A DNA stretch of 64,000 nucleotides from Dietzia cinnamea NBRC 102147 (GCF_001571065.1 NZ_BCSW01000002.1:62001-126000); one strand, 5' to 3'. Shown: positions 37,680 to 46,855, counted from the first letter of the stretch. Notes: a model not told the origin generated them from the sequence alone. Translations and numbers: made by a program.

Positions 37680-39155
37680 ATGTCCGATGTCCCCAGCCGC
37701 CCCCTGCCCGCGGTCCGTGTCGCGTCCGGTGAGGTCCCCGCGGCAGCGCGGCCCGTCGTGGTGCGTCGTCCGGAGGCCGGCCGGGTGACGCGCGGCCTGG
37801 CCCGTGAGGTCAGTGTGACCGTCCGTGACGGGCGTGCCGTGCTGGAGGTGGAGGTCGACGGGTCGACGCCGCGTTCGGGCTGGTCGGGCGCCGTGGACCA
37901 CGGGTTGGGGCATCGCCGCGCGGGCGCGGCGCTGGCGCGTCACCTCCGCGAGGCCGGGTCCGTCGAACCGGTGGCGGTCTCGGTGCCCGGCGAGGTCCCG
38001 ACAGACCGGGTGGCGGACGTGGTCCTGGGCTACCTGTTGGGGGCGCGCGGCCAGGACGTGTTCGCGGCCGACCCCGCGCCGGTGGCGCCGGAACTCGTGG
38101 TGGTGGTCACCGCGGGACCGGGAGGGGGCGACGACGACGAGGAGCGCGTCTGCCGTGAGGTGGCGACGGCGGTGGAGGCCGCGCGGGCGACGGCCGCGGC
38201 CCGCGATCTCGCCGGCGCCCCCTCGGACCGGAAGACGCCGGAGTGGCTGGTGGGGCGGATGGCCGGGGCGCTGCGCGCCGCTGGGATGCGCGCGGACGTC
38301 CTCTCGGGTGGGGATCTCGTCTCCGGCGGGTTCGGCGGCGTGCTCGCGGTGGGCGGTGGCTCGGCGAACCCGCCGGCCGTTCTGGTGGCCCGTCGCCCCG
38401 GCCCGGGCCCGCGGGTGCTGCTGGTGGGCAAAGGCATCACGTTCGACACGGGCGGGATCTCGGTGAAACCGGCCGACGGCATGCACCTCATGCGGACCGA
38501 CATGGCGGGCTCGGCGGCCGTCGTGGCGGCGGCGGAGGCGTTCTGCGCGGACACCGCGCCCGCGTACACGGGAGTGGATCTCACGGTGGTGGTGCCGTCG
38601 GCGGAGAACATGCTCTCCGGTTCCGCCTACCGTCCGGGCGACGTCGTCACCCATGTGGGCGGGACGACCTCCGAGGTCACCAACACCGACGCGGAGGGCC
38701 GGATGGTCCTGGCCGACGCATTGGCTCACGGCATCGCCGAGTGCGACCCGGAGGTGGTGATCGACGTCGCGACGCTCACCGGCGCGATGAAGGTGGCGTT
38801 GGGGATGCGGACGGGTGCGGTCATGGCCACCGACGACGATCTCGCCGACCGGGTCGCCGCCGCGGGGGCGAGGGCGGGGGAGCGGTGGTGGCGGCTCCCG
38901 CTCCCCGACGATCTGCGTCCGGCGGTCCGCTCCGACGTCGCCGACCGCCGCCAGGCACCGAAGGGACCGGGCGCCATCACCGCGGCGCTCTTCCTCGAGG
39001 GCTTCGTCGACGGCCGCCCGTGGGCGCACCTCGACATCGCCGGGCCGGCCCGCTCTCCCGAGGAGATCGACGAGGTCGGGCCCATCGCGACGGGATTCGC
39101 CACCCGCACGCTGCTCGGGTTGCTCCGCGACCTCGCGGATCGACCGCGGGCGTGA
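37680..39155 (+). CDS. pepA: leucyl aminopeptidase (M17 family)
   Basis: A 491-residue cytosolic two-metal aminopeptidase. The C-terminal catalytic domain has GKGITFDTGGISVKP near residue 250, RTDMAGSAAV, and the signature NTDAEGRMVLADAL near residue 338, which supplies metal ligands and the catalytic Arg. The N-terminal domain is less conserved. GGAAGG precedes the ATG. Its stop overlaps the start of the RlmA-like gene (GTGA). Confidence 0.94.
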   Translation: MSDVPSRPLPAVRVASGEVPAAARPVVVRRPEAGRVTRGLAREVSVTVRDGRAVLEVEVDGSTPRSGWSGAVDHGLGHRRAGAALARHLREAGSVEPVAVSVPGEVPTDRVADVVLGYLLGARGQDVFAADPAPVAPELVVVVTAGPGGGDDDEERVCREVATAVEAARATAAARDLAGAPSDRKTPEWLVGRMAGALRAAGMRADVLSGGDLVSGGFGGVLAVGGGSANPPAVLVARRPGPGPRVLLVGKGITFDTGGISVKPADGMHLMRTDMAGSAAVVAAAEAFCADTAPAYTGVDLTVVVPSAENMLSGSAYRPGDVVTHVGGTTSEVTNTDAEGRMVLADALAHGIAECDPEVVIDVATLTGAMKVALGMRTGAVMATDDDLADRVAAAGARAGERWWRLPLPDDLRPAVRSDVADRRQAPKGPGAITAALFLEGFVDGRPWAHLDIAGPARSPEEIDEVGPIATGFATRTLLGLLRDLADRPRA

Positions 39156-40117
39156 CCCCCGGACCCGCCCTCCGACGGATCGTGCCCCTGTTGCGCTGCC
39201 CGTTCTGCGGGGAGGCGATGCGGGCGACCGACCAGGGCGTCACGTGCGGTTCCGGGCATCCGTTCGACCGGGCCCGCCAGGGGTATCTCAGCCTCTTCGG
39301 CCCCCGGGGTCGGCGCTTCCCCGGGGACACCGCCGATCAGGTCGCGGCCCGCGACCGGGTGCTGTCCTCGGGGCTCTTCGACGGGGTCCTCGACGCGCTG
39401 GCGGCGGTGGCCCGTGACGCCCTCGGGGCGGGAATCCCGGACCGCGACGGCATGGGGGCGGGGACCCCGGCCCGTGACGCCCTCGGTGCCGGGGCCCCGA
39501 CCGGGCCCGCCGCGCGCCGCGTCGTCCTCGAGGCGGGCGCGGGAACCGGCCACTACCTCGCCGGGGTGCTCGACGCCGTCGGCCGACACGGCGACGGCGC
39601 CGACGTGGTGGGGATCGGCACGGAGATCTCGGCGGCGGCAGCCCGGCGGCTGGCCCGCGCGCACCCGGCGGTGGCCGCGGTGGTGGCGGACACGTGGGAC
39701 GGCCTCCCACTCGCGGACGGCTGCGTCGACCTCGTGCAGGTGGTCTTCGCACCCCGCAATCCGTCGGAGTTCGCGCGTGTGCTGCGCCCGGGCGGGACGC
39801 TGGTCGTCGCGGTGCCCGGGGAGGGGCACCTCGAGCCGCTGCGGTCGGCCGGGGGACTGCTCGAGCCGGCGCCGGACAAGGCCGCGAGACTCGACTCCGA
39901 ACTGGCGGCAGCCTTCGAGCCGGGCCCGGTCCGCGTCGTCGACCAGCGCACCGAGGTGCCCGCGGCGGTCGCCGTCGACCTCGCGCTCATGGGGCCCAGC
40001 GGGGTGCACCTCGACCGGTCACGGCTGGAGGCCGCCCTCGGCGCCGACGACCGGCCGGTCCGGCTGCACGTCGAGGTGCGCTCCTACCGCGTGCCGCTGG
40101 GCGACCGCCGCTACTGA
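39152..40117 (+). CDS. RlmA/TlrB-like 23S rRNA (guanine-N1)-methyltransferase family protein
   Basis: A 321-residue SAM methyltransferase of the RlmA family, which methylates a guanine in helix 35 of 23S rRNA; some relatives confer macrolide tolerance. An N-terminal zinc finger is present (CPFCGEAM ... CGSGHPFDRARQGYLSL). SAM motif I is LEAGAGTGHY near residue 131. Between them, at about residues 88-118, sits an insert of 10-residue repeats with consensus GAGxPxRDxx, absent from usual members. GTG overlaps the pepA stop. Family is clear; the exact target base is not. Confidence 0.85.
   Translation: MTPGPALRRIVPLLRCPFCGEAMRATDQGVTCGSGHPFDRARQGYLSLFGPRGRRFPGDTADQVAARDRVLSSGLFDGVLDALAAVARDALGAGIPDRDGMGAGTPARDALGAGAPTGPAARRVVLEAGAGTGHYLAGVLDAVGRHGDGADVVGIGTEISAAAARRLARAHPAVAAVVADTWDGLPLADGCVDLVQVVFAPRNPSEFARVLRPGGTLVVAVPGEGHLEPLRSAGGLLEPAPDKAARLDSELAAAFEPGPVRVVDQRTEVPAAVAVDLALMGPSGVHLDRSRLEAALGADDRPVRLHVEVRSYRVPLGDRRY
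39421..39510 (+). repeat. in-gene tandem repeat, 30-bp unit
   Basis: Three 10-codon units lie in the RlmA-like gene and read GAGIPDRDGM, GAGTPARDAL and GAGAPTGPAA. The 18-base stretch GGCCCGTGACGCCCTCGG recurs exactly 60 bases apart. The frame is kept. Confidence 0.75.
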
Positions 40118-40171
40118 CGATCCGGGCGTGCGGGCGTGCGGGCGCACCGGGCGGCCGCCGTCGGCACGGCG

Positions 40172-41338
40172 CTACAGCAGCGAGGAGTACATCCGGTGGG
40201 TCTGCTCGGCGATCGCCTGCCACGAGAACCGGGACACGGCCCGCTCCTTGCCGGCCCGGCCCATCCGCGCCGCCCGCTCGGGATCCGCGATCAGCTCGTT
40301 GACCGCCTCCGCGAGCCCCCGCTCGAACGCCCCGGTCGCCGACTCGTCGTAGTGGACGAGGACGCCCGTCTCGCCGTCGACGACGACCTCCGGTATCCCA
40401 CCGACGTCGGAGGCCACCACGGCGGTGTCACACGCCATGGCCTCGAGGTTGACGATGCCCAGCGGCTCGTACACCGACGGGCACGCGAACACCGTCGCGG
40501 CGGACAGGATCTCGATGACCTCCTCGCGCGGCAGCATGTCGCGCAGCCAGAAGACCCCGTCCCGTGCCGCCCTGAGCTCGGCGACCAGTGACTCCATCTC
40601 GGCCGCGATCTCCGGGGTGTCCGGCGCGCCCGCGCACAACACCAACTGGGCGTCCGGGTGGAAGTCGCGGGCGGCCCGCACGAGATGCGGCACGCCCTTC
40701 TGCCGGGTGATCCGCCCGACGAACGCCACGATCGGACGGTCCGGGTCGACCCCGTGGCGCCGCAGTACCGAGTCCTCCCCGGAGAACGTCTCGACCGGCG
40801 CCCACACCGCGGTGTCGATGCCGTTGAGGATCACGTGGATGCGGCCCGGCTCGACCTCGGGGTAGACACGCAGGATCTCGTCCTTCATCCGGGCGCTCAC
40901 CGCGACCACGGCGTCGGCGTTCGCGAACGCGTTGCGCTCCGACCACGACGAGACCCGGTAGCCGCCTCCCAGTTGCTCGGCCTTCCACGGCCGGCTCGGT
41001 TCGAGCGAGTGCGCCGACACCACGTGGGGGACGCCGTAGAGCTGACCGGCCAGATGCCCTGCGAGCCCCGTGTACCAGGTGTGGGAGTGGACGATGTCCG
41101 CCCCCTCGGCCGCGACGGACATCCGCAGGCCGGCGGACAGGGTCTGGATCGCGGGATTGGCGTCGGGCCCCAGCTCCGGGTCGGGGCGGAACGCGCGGGC
41201 GGTGTCGCGGTCCGCGCCCATGCACAGCACGTCCACGTCGCACAGCGGCCGCAGGTTGGCCACCAGTTCGGTCACGTGTACCCCGGCCCCGCCGTAGACC
41301 TCCGGCGGGTACTCCCTCGTCATCATCGCTACTCGCAC
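40172..41338 (-). CDS. glgA: GlgA/GlgM-type glycosyltransferase (ADP-glucose dependent)
   Basis: A 388-residue GT4 glycosyltransferase that matches Rv1212c of M. tuberculosis, shown in mycobacteria to make maltose-1-phosphate from ADP-glucose and glucose-1-phosphate (GlgM), and formerly named glycogen synthase GlgA. Signatures are MMTREYPPEVYGGAGVHVTE at the N-terminus, FVGRITRQKG near residue 205 and the nucleotide-binding EPLGIVNLEAMACD near residue 290. GTG start lies 7 nt after TACCTT (leaderless). It is divergent from glgC, its ADP-glucose supplier. Confidence 0.93.
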   Translation of the reverse strand: MRVAMMTREYPPEVYGGAGVHVTELVANLRPLCDVDVLCMGADRDTARAFRPDPELGPDANPAIQTLSAGLRMSVAAEGADIVHSHTWYTGLAGHLAGQLYGVPHVVSAHSLEPSRPWKAEQLGGGYRVSSWSERNAFANADAVVAVSARMKDEILRVYPEVEPGRIHVILNGIDTAVWAPVETFSGEDSVLRRHGVDPDRPIVAFVGRITRQKGVPHLVRAARDFHPDAQLVLCAGAPDTPEIAAEMESLVAELRAARDGVFWLRDMLPREEVIEILSAATVFACPSVYEPLGIVNLEAMACDTAVVASDVGGIPEVVVDGETGVLVHYDESATGAFERGLAEAVNELIADPERAARMGRAGKERAVSRFSWQAIAEQTHRMYSSLL

Positions 41339-41345
41339 ACCGGCC

Positions 41346-41351
41346 AAGGTA
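41346..41351 (-). promoter_or_regulatory. -10 hexamer for glgA (leaderless)
   Basis: TACCTT on the minus strand lies 7 nt before the GTG of glgA; no ribosome site is present. Confidence 0.55.
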
Positions 41352-41470
41352 GTCGCTCGGGCCCCCGCCCGAGGCGTGCCCGGTGAACGCCGCCCGTCGC
41401 CGGGGTGACGACCGGGCGCGCGACGGGGGTCAAAGCGCCCGTTGCCCCGTGGCGGGTCGCGCGGAGTCGA

Positions 41471-41476
41471 TACGGT
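41471..41476 (+). promoter_or_regulatory. -10 hexamer for glgC (leaderless)
   Basis: TACGGT ends 6 nt before the GTG of glgC. With the glgA element it frames a 144-base divergent promoter region. Confidence 0.55.
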
Positions 41477-41482
41477 GGGGTC

Positions 41483-42709
41483 GTGAGGAACCAGCCGCAT
41501 GTCCTAGCAATCGTCCTCGCCGGCGGCGAGGGCAAGCGACTCTTCCCGCTCACGGCGGACCGCGCGAAACCCGCCGTGCCGTTCGGCGGGTCCTACCGGC
41601 TCATCGACTTCGTGCTGAGCAACCTCGTCAACGCCGGGTTCATGCGCATCTGCGTCCTCACCCAATACAAGTCGCACTCCCTGGACCGCCACATCGCGCA
41701 GGTGTGGCACATGCGGGGCATGGGCGGCGAGTACGTGGCCCCCGTGCCGGCCCAGCAGCGGCTCGGGCCCCGCTGGTACACGGGTTCGGCCGACGCGATC
41801 CTGCAGTCGCTCAACCTCGTCCACGACGAGAAGCCCGACCACATCGTCGTCTTCGGCGCCGACCACGTGTACCGCATGGACCCGCGCCAGATGCTCGACC
41901 ACCACATCACCACCGGCGCCGCGGTGACGGTCGCCGGGATCCGTGTCCCCCGCGACGAGGCGTTCGCCTTCGGCTGCATCGACGCCGGCGAGGACGACAT
42001 CATCCGCGGCTGGGTGGAGAAGCCCTCCGACCCGCCCGGCACCCCCGACGACCCGGACGCGACCTTCGCGTCGATGGGTAACTACATCTTCACCACGGAC
42101 GCGCTCATCGAGACCCTGAGGGCGGACGCCGAGAAGCCCGACTCCTCCCACGACATGGGCGGCGACATCATCCCCGCCCTGGTGGAGCAGGAGCGCGCCT
42201 ACGTCTACGACTTCGCCCGCAACGACGTGCCCGGCGAGACCGAGCGCGACCGCGGCTACTGGCGCGACGTCGGCACCATCGACGCGTTCTACGACGCCCA
42301 TATGGACCTCGTCTCGGTCCACCCGGTGTTCAACCTCTACAACGACCGGTGGCCCATCCGCACCCAGCAGGACAACCTGCCGCCCGCGAAGTTCGTCAAC
42401 GGCGGGATGTCGCAGGAGTCGATGGTCGGGGCGGGCACGATCATCTCCGCGGCCACCGTGCGCAACTCGGTCGTGTCCAACAACGTGGTCGTCGAGGACG
42501 GCGCCGTGGTCGAGGGCAGCGTCCTCATGCCGGGGGTGCGCATCGGCCGCGGCGCGGTCGTGCGCAAGGCGATCGTCGACAAGAACTGCCACATCGGCGA
42601 CGGGGACCTCATCGGCGTCGACCACGAACGCGACCGGAAGCGGTTCCCCATCAGCGCGGGCGGGGTCGTCAGCGTCGCCAAGAACACCGTCACGTCCCTG
42701 CCGGGCTGA
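41483..42709 (+). CDS. glgC: glucose-1-phosphate adenylyltransferase GlgC
   Basis: A 408-residue ADP-glucose pyrophosphorylase. All canonical motifs are intact: [20 protein letters not shown] near residue 13, [13 protein letters not shown] near residue 131 and [14 protein letters not shown] near residue 180. SMGNYIF near residue 200, YWRDVGT and a C-terminal beta-helix follow. It closely resembles mycobacterial GlgC (Rv1213) in length and order. It supplies ADP-glucose to the divergent glgA. Confidence 0.97.
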   Translation: MRNQPHVLAIVLAGGEGKRLFPLTADRAKPAVPFGGSYRLIDFVLSNLVNAGFMRICVLTQYKSHSLDRHIAQVWHMRGMGGEYVAPVPAQQRLGPRWYTGSADAILQSLNLVHDEKPDHIVVFGADHVYRMDPRQMLDHHITTGAAVTVAGIRVPRDEAFAFGCIDAGEDDIIRGWVEKPSDPPGTPDDPDATFASMGNYIFTTDALIETLRADAEKPDSSHDMGGDIIPALVEQERAYVYDFARNDVPGETERDRGYWRDVGTIDAFYDAHMDLVSVHPVFNLYNDRWPIRTQQDNLPPAKFVNGGMSQESMVGAGTIISAATVRNSVVSNNVVVEDGAVVEGSVLMPGVRIGRGAVVRKAIVDKNCHIGDGDLIGVDHERDRKRFPISAGGVVSVAKNTVTSLPG

Positions 42710-42730
42710 TCGCCGGGCGCGCCGGGCGGC

Positions 42731-42760
42731 GTGACGGGTCAGAGCGTGACGGGTCAGAGC
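42731..42760. repeat. 15-bp tandem duplication at 3' end of O-methyltransferase gene
   Basis: GTGACGGGTCAGAGC occurs twice in a row (42731-42745 and 42746-42760). It spans the stop of the minus-strand gene and repeats that stop in frame five codons later. Confidence 0.85.
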
Positions 42761-43362
42761 GTGACGACGGTGAGCCCGGCGCCCACCGGCAGGAGCGTCA
42801 CGTGGGCGTGCTCCGGGAGGTCCGTGTCCTCCGGCAGGGGCGCGTGCTCGCCGATGAGCACGAGCGCCCCGCCGGAGCGCAGCAGCTGGTGCGACCGCGA
42901 GATCAGGCGCGTCACCGAGTGGGCGGGGACGTCCGCGACCACCAGGTCGTATGCGCCGTCGGTGAGCTTGTCCGCGACCTCCAGCGGGCGGGCCGCGATG
43001 TAGCGCGCCGCCGAGGAGGGATGACCCGCCCCGCGGACCGCGGCCCGCGCGGCGTCGAGGTGGTGCGGATCCTCGGTGATGCACGTGACCACGGCCCCGG
43101 ACCCCTGTCCCGCCGCCGCGAGGATCGCGAGTGCGGGGACACCCGGCGCCGGCGTGATGCACACCGCGGCGCGGGTGCCGTTCAGCCGGGCGATCATCCG
43201 GATGGCCTCCGCGGTCGGGGCGTCCGGTGAGGGCGCACCCAGTTCGTCGGCCTCGGCGCGGGCCGGGGCGTAGAGGGAGTCGTCGACGAGGGCCGCGCTC
43301 CGGTGCGCCAGCCCGTCGGCTCCGGAGCGGTCGGTGGCGGGGAGATCAGAGGAATCGGACAC
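42754..43362 (-). CDS. O-methyltransferase-like protein (Rv1220c-like)
   Basis: A 202-residue methyltransferase of the class I catechol/caffeoyl-CoA O-methyltransferase type, as at Rv1220c, which also flanks sigE. The SAM pocket is less canonical: CITPAPGVPALAILAAAG replaces the usual glycine-rich loop. VTCITEDPHH marks the acidic end of strand beta 2, and AYDLVVADVPAH replaces the usual D-x-x-F/YxDA stretch. GTG start lies 6 nt after TACGCT. The target is unknown. Confidence 0.8.
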   Translation of the reverse strand: MSDSSDLPATDRSGADGLAHRSAALVDDSLYAPARAEADELGAPSPDAPTAEAIRMIARLNGTRAAVCITPAPGVPALAILAAAGQGSGAVVTCITEDPHHLDAARAAVRGAGHPSSAARYIAARPLEVADKLTDGAYDLVVADVPAHSVTRLISRSHQLLRSGGALVLIGEHAPLPEDTDLPEHAHVTLLPVGAGLTVVTL

Positions 43363-43368
43363 CCGAGC

Positions 43369-43374
43369 AGCGTA
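43369..43374 (-). promoter_or_regulatory. -10 hexamer for O-methyltransferase-like gene (leaderless)
   Basis: TACGCT on the minus strand lies 6 nt before the GTG start; no ribosome site is seen. Confidence 0.45.
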
Positions 43375-43430
43375 TCGCCGCGGACCGGCGCAGCGGCGAC
43401 CAACGCGCGGTGACCGGATCGGTACAAAAC

Positions 43431-43449
43431 TCTCAGTGCGATCTCAGTA
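43431..43449 (+). promoter_or_regulatory. MprA-like direct repeat upstream of sigE
   Basis: TCTCAGTG and TCTCAGTA are 8-bp direct repeats separated by 3 bases (CGA), 19 bp in all. This is the architecture reported for the binding site of the mycobacterial response regulator MprA, which activates sigE. TATACC at 43454 could be the -10, placing the repeats over the -35 region. Confidence 0.6.
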
Positions 43450-43562
43450 CGCGTATACCGTGAGGACAGACCGGTAGGGGACAGTGGTCAGACGTCGCGC
43501 CACGAGGGCGCGAACCACCACCGCGCGGGGACACGCCCCGCGCCGGAAGGCGGCGGCAGCGC

Positions 43563-44183
43563 ATGTACTCACGAACCGTGCACGGGACGACGATCGCCCC
43601 GGTGGCCCCCGACGAGTCGGCAGGCACCGCACGATTCGACTCGACCGGCGACGCGGCGGACATGCCCACCTGGTCCCAACTGGTCGCCCAGCACGGTGAC
43701 CGGGTCTACCGCCTCGCGTTCCGACTCTGCGGCAACGCCCATGACGCGGAGGACATCACGCAGGAGGCGTTCATCCGCGTCTTCCGGTCCCTCGACCGCT
43801 ACAAGCCCGGGACCTTCGAGGGGTGGATGCACCGGATCGTCACCAACCTCTTCCTCGACATGGCCCGGCGACGCTCGCGCATTCGCTTCGAGACCCTGCC
43901 CGAGGACGCCGAACGCGTCCCCGGGCGCGAGCGGAGCCCGGAGCAGGTCCTGGCCGACGAGACGTTCGACCCGGTGCTGCAGGCGGCGCTCGACAACCTG
44001 ACCCCGGAGTTCCGGGCGGCCGTCGTCCTCAGCGACATCGAGGACCTCAGCTACGAGGAGGTCGGCCGCATCCTCGGGGTGAAGATGGGTACCGTCCGCA
44101 GCCGTATCCACCGCGGCCGCGCCGCCCTGCGCGCCGAGCTCGAGGCCGCCGGGGTCACCGGAGCGCACCAGCGGTCCAGCTGA
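43563..44183 (+). CDS. sigE: ECF sigma factor SigE
   Basis: A 206-residue extracytoplasmic-function sigma factor. Sigma region 2 spans about residues 40-105 ([18 protein letters not shown]), and region 4 spans about 137-190 ([20 protein letters not shown]). Context is exact for mycobacterial sigE: the Rv1220c-like gene divergent upstream, then rseA, htrA and tatB. GGAAGG precedes the ATG at 43563. A second in-frame ATG at residue 34 (MPTWSQL) gives a shorter form, as mycobacterial SigE is also made from several starts. It directs the envelope-stress response. Confidence 0.93.
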   Translation: MYSRTVHGTTIAPVAPDESAGTARFDSTGDAADMPTWSQLVAQHGDRVYRLAFRLCGNAHDAEDITQEAFIRVFRSLDRYKPGTFEGWMHRIVTNLFLDMARRRSRIRFETLPEDAERVPGRERSPEQVLADETFDPVLQAALDNLTPEFRAAVVLSDIEDLSYEEVGRILGVKMGTVRSRIHRGRAALRAELEAAGVTGAHQRSS

Positions 44184-44201
44184 GCCGCCGCGTCCGACGG
44201 C

Positions 44202-44229
44202 GGGAACAGCGGAGCCGTTTCGGACGTTG
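44202..44229 (+). promoter_or_regulatory. ECF-type promoter between sigE and rseA
   Basis: GGGAAC (44202-44207) and CGTTG (44225-44229) are 17 bases apart. This fits the -35 and -10 consensus of SigE/SigH-type promoters in mycobacteria and corynebacteria. The predicted start point is about 50 bases before the rseA GTG, so the anti-sigma gene and htrA could be induced by an ECF sigma, giving feedback. Confidence 0.65.
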
Positions 44230-44286
44230 ACCCATCGAGATCGGGCGGGACACCGCCCCGCAGGCCGACGGTCGGGAGGGCGTGGC

Positions 44287-44730
44287 GTGGATCGACATCG
44301 TCACGGGCGCGGCTCCGCGCCCGAGTTCAGGTTGTCGCAGACGTCCGCGCGGGAAGTGGTCGGCCGGACCGGGCCGCCGCGGACGCGGGAGCACTTCCTG
44401 TCCACCGACCACCTCTCCATCGAGGCCGCGGCAGCGTACGTCGACGGCCGGCTGCCCGAGGCCGGCCAGTCCCGCGCGGACGCGCACCTCGCCCGCTGCG
44501 CCAACTGCCGCCGCGAGGTCGAGGGGCAGCGCGAGGCGCGCCACGCGCTGCGGGGCTCGGGACCCATCCACATGCCCCGCGAGCTACTCGAGCGACTACG
44601 CAACCTGGACGATCTGACCGTGGCCGCTCACGGGCCAGCCGACGACCGGGACGGGACGCCCGCCCCCGCGGAGGCGTCCGCGACCGCGTGGGCGAGGCTG
44701 CTTCGCCGGCTGCGGCGACGCGGCCGTTAG
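44287..44730 (+). CDS. rseA: zinc-binding anti-sigma factor RseA
   Basis: A 147-residue ZAS-family anti-sigma factor for SigE. The zinc motif HxxxCxxC is at His67, Cys71 and Cys74 (AHLARCANC). The segment ST-DHLSIEAAAAYVDG before it and ALRGSGPIHMPRELLERL after it match mycobacterial RseA. There is no membrane helix, so it is cytosolic and may release SigE on oxidation, phosphorylation or proteolysis. GTG start with GGGAGG 7 bases upstream; an earlier TTG in frame has no ribosome site. Confidence 0.9.
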   Translation: MDRHRHGRGSAPEFRLSQTSAREVVGRTGPPRTREHFLSTDHLSIEAAAAYVDGRLPEAGQSRADAHLARCANCRREVEGQREARHALRGSGPIHMPRELLERLRNLDDLTVAAHGPADDRDGTPAPAEASATAWARLLRRLRRRGR

Positions 44731-44733
44731 GGT
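44728..44733 (+). promoter_or_regulatory. -10 hexamer for htrA (leaderless)
   Basis: TAGGGT overlaps the rseA stop and ends 7 nt before the GTG at 44741. It may give htrA its own leaderless transcript. Confidence 0.4.
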
Positions 44734-44740
44734 GGGCCGG

Positions 44741-46261
44741 GTGGAGGACCAGAGTGGCGTGCGCGGGGCGACGGGGCGCGACGAGGAGCCGGACCGCCCC
44801 CTGCGCGAGCCGGCACCCATCCACCGACCGGCCGTCGATCCGGACGTCGTCGCCCTGTTCTCCCGCCCCGAGGGCGTCTCCGGTGGATTCGACCCCACCT
44901 CCGCCACCGGCGCCGTGGGCAGCGCCGACCCGGGCGTCGTCCGTGACGCCGATCCCGCACTGGCGCAGGCGTTCGGCCCCGGCCCGGAGAGCCCCCGGGG
45001 TATCGAACGTCATCCGGAGTGGCAGGACGAGGCCGCCACGCCCCCGGCGCGCACACCCGACCCCTGGCGTGACCCGCAGGCCCCGGTCGGTCTCGGCGCT
45101 CCCGCCGTGGCGGCCACTCCCGAGCCGCGCCCCGTCGACCTGTCCGGTGCGGACGAGGCCCCACCGGCCCGGCTCTCGCTCTCCGAGGCGCTGTTCGAGC
45201 GCCGACTGAGCAGGCGGGCGCTGGCCGGGGCGATCGCGGCCGTCGCCGTCGTCGCCCTCGCCGGCGGTGCCATCGGCGCCGTCGTCGCCGATTCCGCCCG
45301 CGTCCTCACCACCTCGACCGTCCGCATCGCCGACGCGCCGGACAACGTCCTGCGCCCCGACAATCCGGTCGGCGAGGTCGCACGGCGGGTCCAACCCGCC
45401 GTCGTCAACATCCAGGTCTCCACCCCGTCGGCCCGCGGGGAGGGCTCCGGCATCGTCATCGACCCCCAGGGATACATCGTCACCAACAACCACGTCGTCA
45501 CCATGGACGGTGCCGCCGACCGCGCCGACATCGACGTCATCTTCCCCGACGGCTCCCGCGCCGCGGCGGAGATGGTCGGCCGCGACCCCGCCACGGACCT
45601 GGCGGTCCTCAAGGTCGAGGACGTCCAGAACCTCACCGTCGCCACCCTCGGAAACTCCGACGACGTCCAGGTCGGCGAGCAGGTCATCGCGATCGGATCC
45701 CCGCTCGGACTGGCGCGGACGGTCACCGAGGGGATCGTCTCCGCGACCCGGCGGCCGATCGCGCTGGGGGAGTCGACCTCCGACGGCGACGTGGTGATCG
45801 ACGCCATCCAGACCGACGCCGCCATCAACCCCGGCAACTCCGGCGGGCCGCTCATTGACGGCACCGGGGCGGTCATCGGGATCAACACCTCGATCTTCAC
45901 GCAGTCCGGCGGATCCATCGGCCTCGGCTTCGCGATCCCCGTCAACGACGTCCGCGACATCGCCACCTCACTCATGACCGAGGGGTCGGTCCGACACGCG
46001 ACGATCGGGGTCAACGCCCGTAAGGCGGACAACGGCGCGGTCGAGGGCGCGGAGATCGTCAACGTGCGCGAGGGATCGCCCGCCCAGTCCGGCGGACTAC
46101 GCGAGGGCGACGTCGTCACCCGCGTCGGGGAGCGACGGGTGCGCTCGTCCGACGAACTCGTGGTGGCGGTCCGCCGCGCCGGTGCGGACGTCGACGTCCC
46201 GGTCGAGGTCATCCGCGGCGGATCACGCGTCGAGCTGACCGTCCGTCCCACGCTCGGCTGA
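44741..46261 (+). CDS. htrA: HtrA-type membrane serine protease
   Basis: A 506-residue DegP/HtrA protease. Residues 1-150 are a polar cytosolic region, one helix spans about 161-183 and the protease domain lies outside. The triad is His251 (TNNHVV), Asp286 (ATDLAVL) and Ser367 (NPGNSGGP). A PDZ domain fills the last 100 residues ([18 protein letters not shown]). Eleven bases after rseA; GTG at 44732 is an alternative start. In mycobacteria the same protease belongs to the SigE regulon. Cleaves misfolded envelope proteins and may process RseA or peptidoglycan enzymes. Confidence 0.93.
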   Translation: MEDQSGVRGATGRDEEPDRPLREPAPIHRPAVDPDVVALFSRPEGVSGGFDPTSATGAVGSADPGVVRDADPALAQAFGPGPESPRGIERHPEWQDEAATPPARTPDPWRDPQAPVGLGAPAVAATPEPRPVDLSGADEAPPARLSLSEALFERRLSRRALAGAIAAVAVVALAGGAIGAVVADSARVLTTSTVRIADAPDNVLRPDNPVGEVARRVQPAVVNIQVSTPSARGEGSGIVIDPQGYIVTNNHVVTMDGAADRADIDVIFPDGSRAAAEMVGRDPATDLAVLKVEDVQNLTVATLGNSDDVQVGEQVIAIGSPLGLARTVTEGIVSATRRPIALGESTSDGDVVIDAIQTDAAINPGNSGGPLIDGTGAVIGINTSIFTQSGGSIGLGFAIPVNDVRDIATSLMTEGSVRHATIGVNARKADNGAVEGAEIVNVREGSPAQSGGLREGDVVTRVGERRVRSSDELVVAVRRAGADVDVPVEVIRGGSRVELTVRPTLG

Positions 46262-46312
46262 GCCCGGGGGTCACCCGCGCAGGTCACGCTCCCGCTCGCG
46301 CGCGCCACGACG

Positions 46313-46318
46313 TATCCT
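46313..46318 (+). promoter_or_regulatory. -10 hexamer for tatB (leaderless)
   Basis: TATCCT ends 7 nt before the tatB ATG; no ribosome site is present. Confidence 0.5.
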
Positions 46319-46325
46319 GACTGCG

Positions 46326-46817
46326 ATGTTCACAAACGTGGGGTGGTCCGAGCTCCTGGTCCTCGGGGTGATCGCACTGGTCGTCCTGGGGCCCGAGCGT
46401 CTGCCCGAGGCCGCCCGCTGGCTGGCGTCCGCGATCCGCAAGGTCCGCGAGTTCGCCAGCAACGCGCAGCAACAGCTCAAGGACGACTACGGGACCGACT
46501 TCGAGGAGTTCCGCGAGCCGCTCAAGCAGCTCAACGACCTGCGCGGCATGAGCCCCCGCGCCATGGTCACCAAGCACCTGCTGGACGGCGACGACTCCCT
46601 GTTCACCGGGGACTTCGGCGCCGCCGCTCCCGCTGGAGGTGCCGCCGTCGCGGGAGGCGCCGGCGCGGCCGGCTCCGCGGGCGGCGGGACCGCGGCCGAG
46701 CCGCGCCGCTCGACCCGCCCGCCGGCCACCACCCCGCCCGCGGCCGGCCGGGACGCGGACGCCCCCGGCGACACGGCGCCGGCGTCCGGTCCGGTCTGGG
46801 ACCTCGACGCCACCTGA
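46326..46817 (+). CDS. tatB: twin-arginine translocase subunit TatB
   Basis: A 163-residue TatB of the Tat folded-protein export system. The N-terminal helix with [20 protein letters not shown] contains the conserved Glu and the hinge Gly-Pro. An amphipathic helix follows ([18 protein letters not shown]). The tail from about residue 95 is Ala/Gly/Pro-rich and variable. Adjacent to htrA as in mycobacteria. TatA and TatC are not in the window. Confidence 0.93.
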   Translation: MFTNVGWSELLVLGVIALVVLGPERLPEAARWLASAIRKVREFASNAQQQLKDDYGTDFEEFREPLKQLNDLRGMSPRAMVTKHLLDGDDSLFTGDFGAAAPAGGAAVAGGAGAAGSAGGGTAAEPRRSTRPPATTPPAAGRDADAPGDTAPASGPVWDLDAT

Positions 46818-46855
46818 GGTCGGACGTCGGGTGGGCTATCGCCCGCCCGGAGGCG

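Noticed and set aside
37642-39155. Upstream start for leucyl aminopeptidase at 37599
   Set aside because: It would include the terminator hairpin and a Cys-rich stretch with no homology. The ATG at 37680 has a ribosome site.
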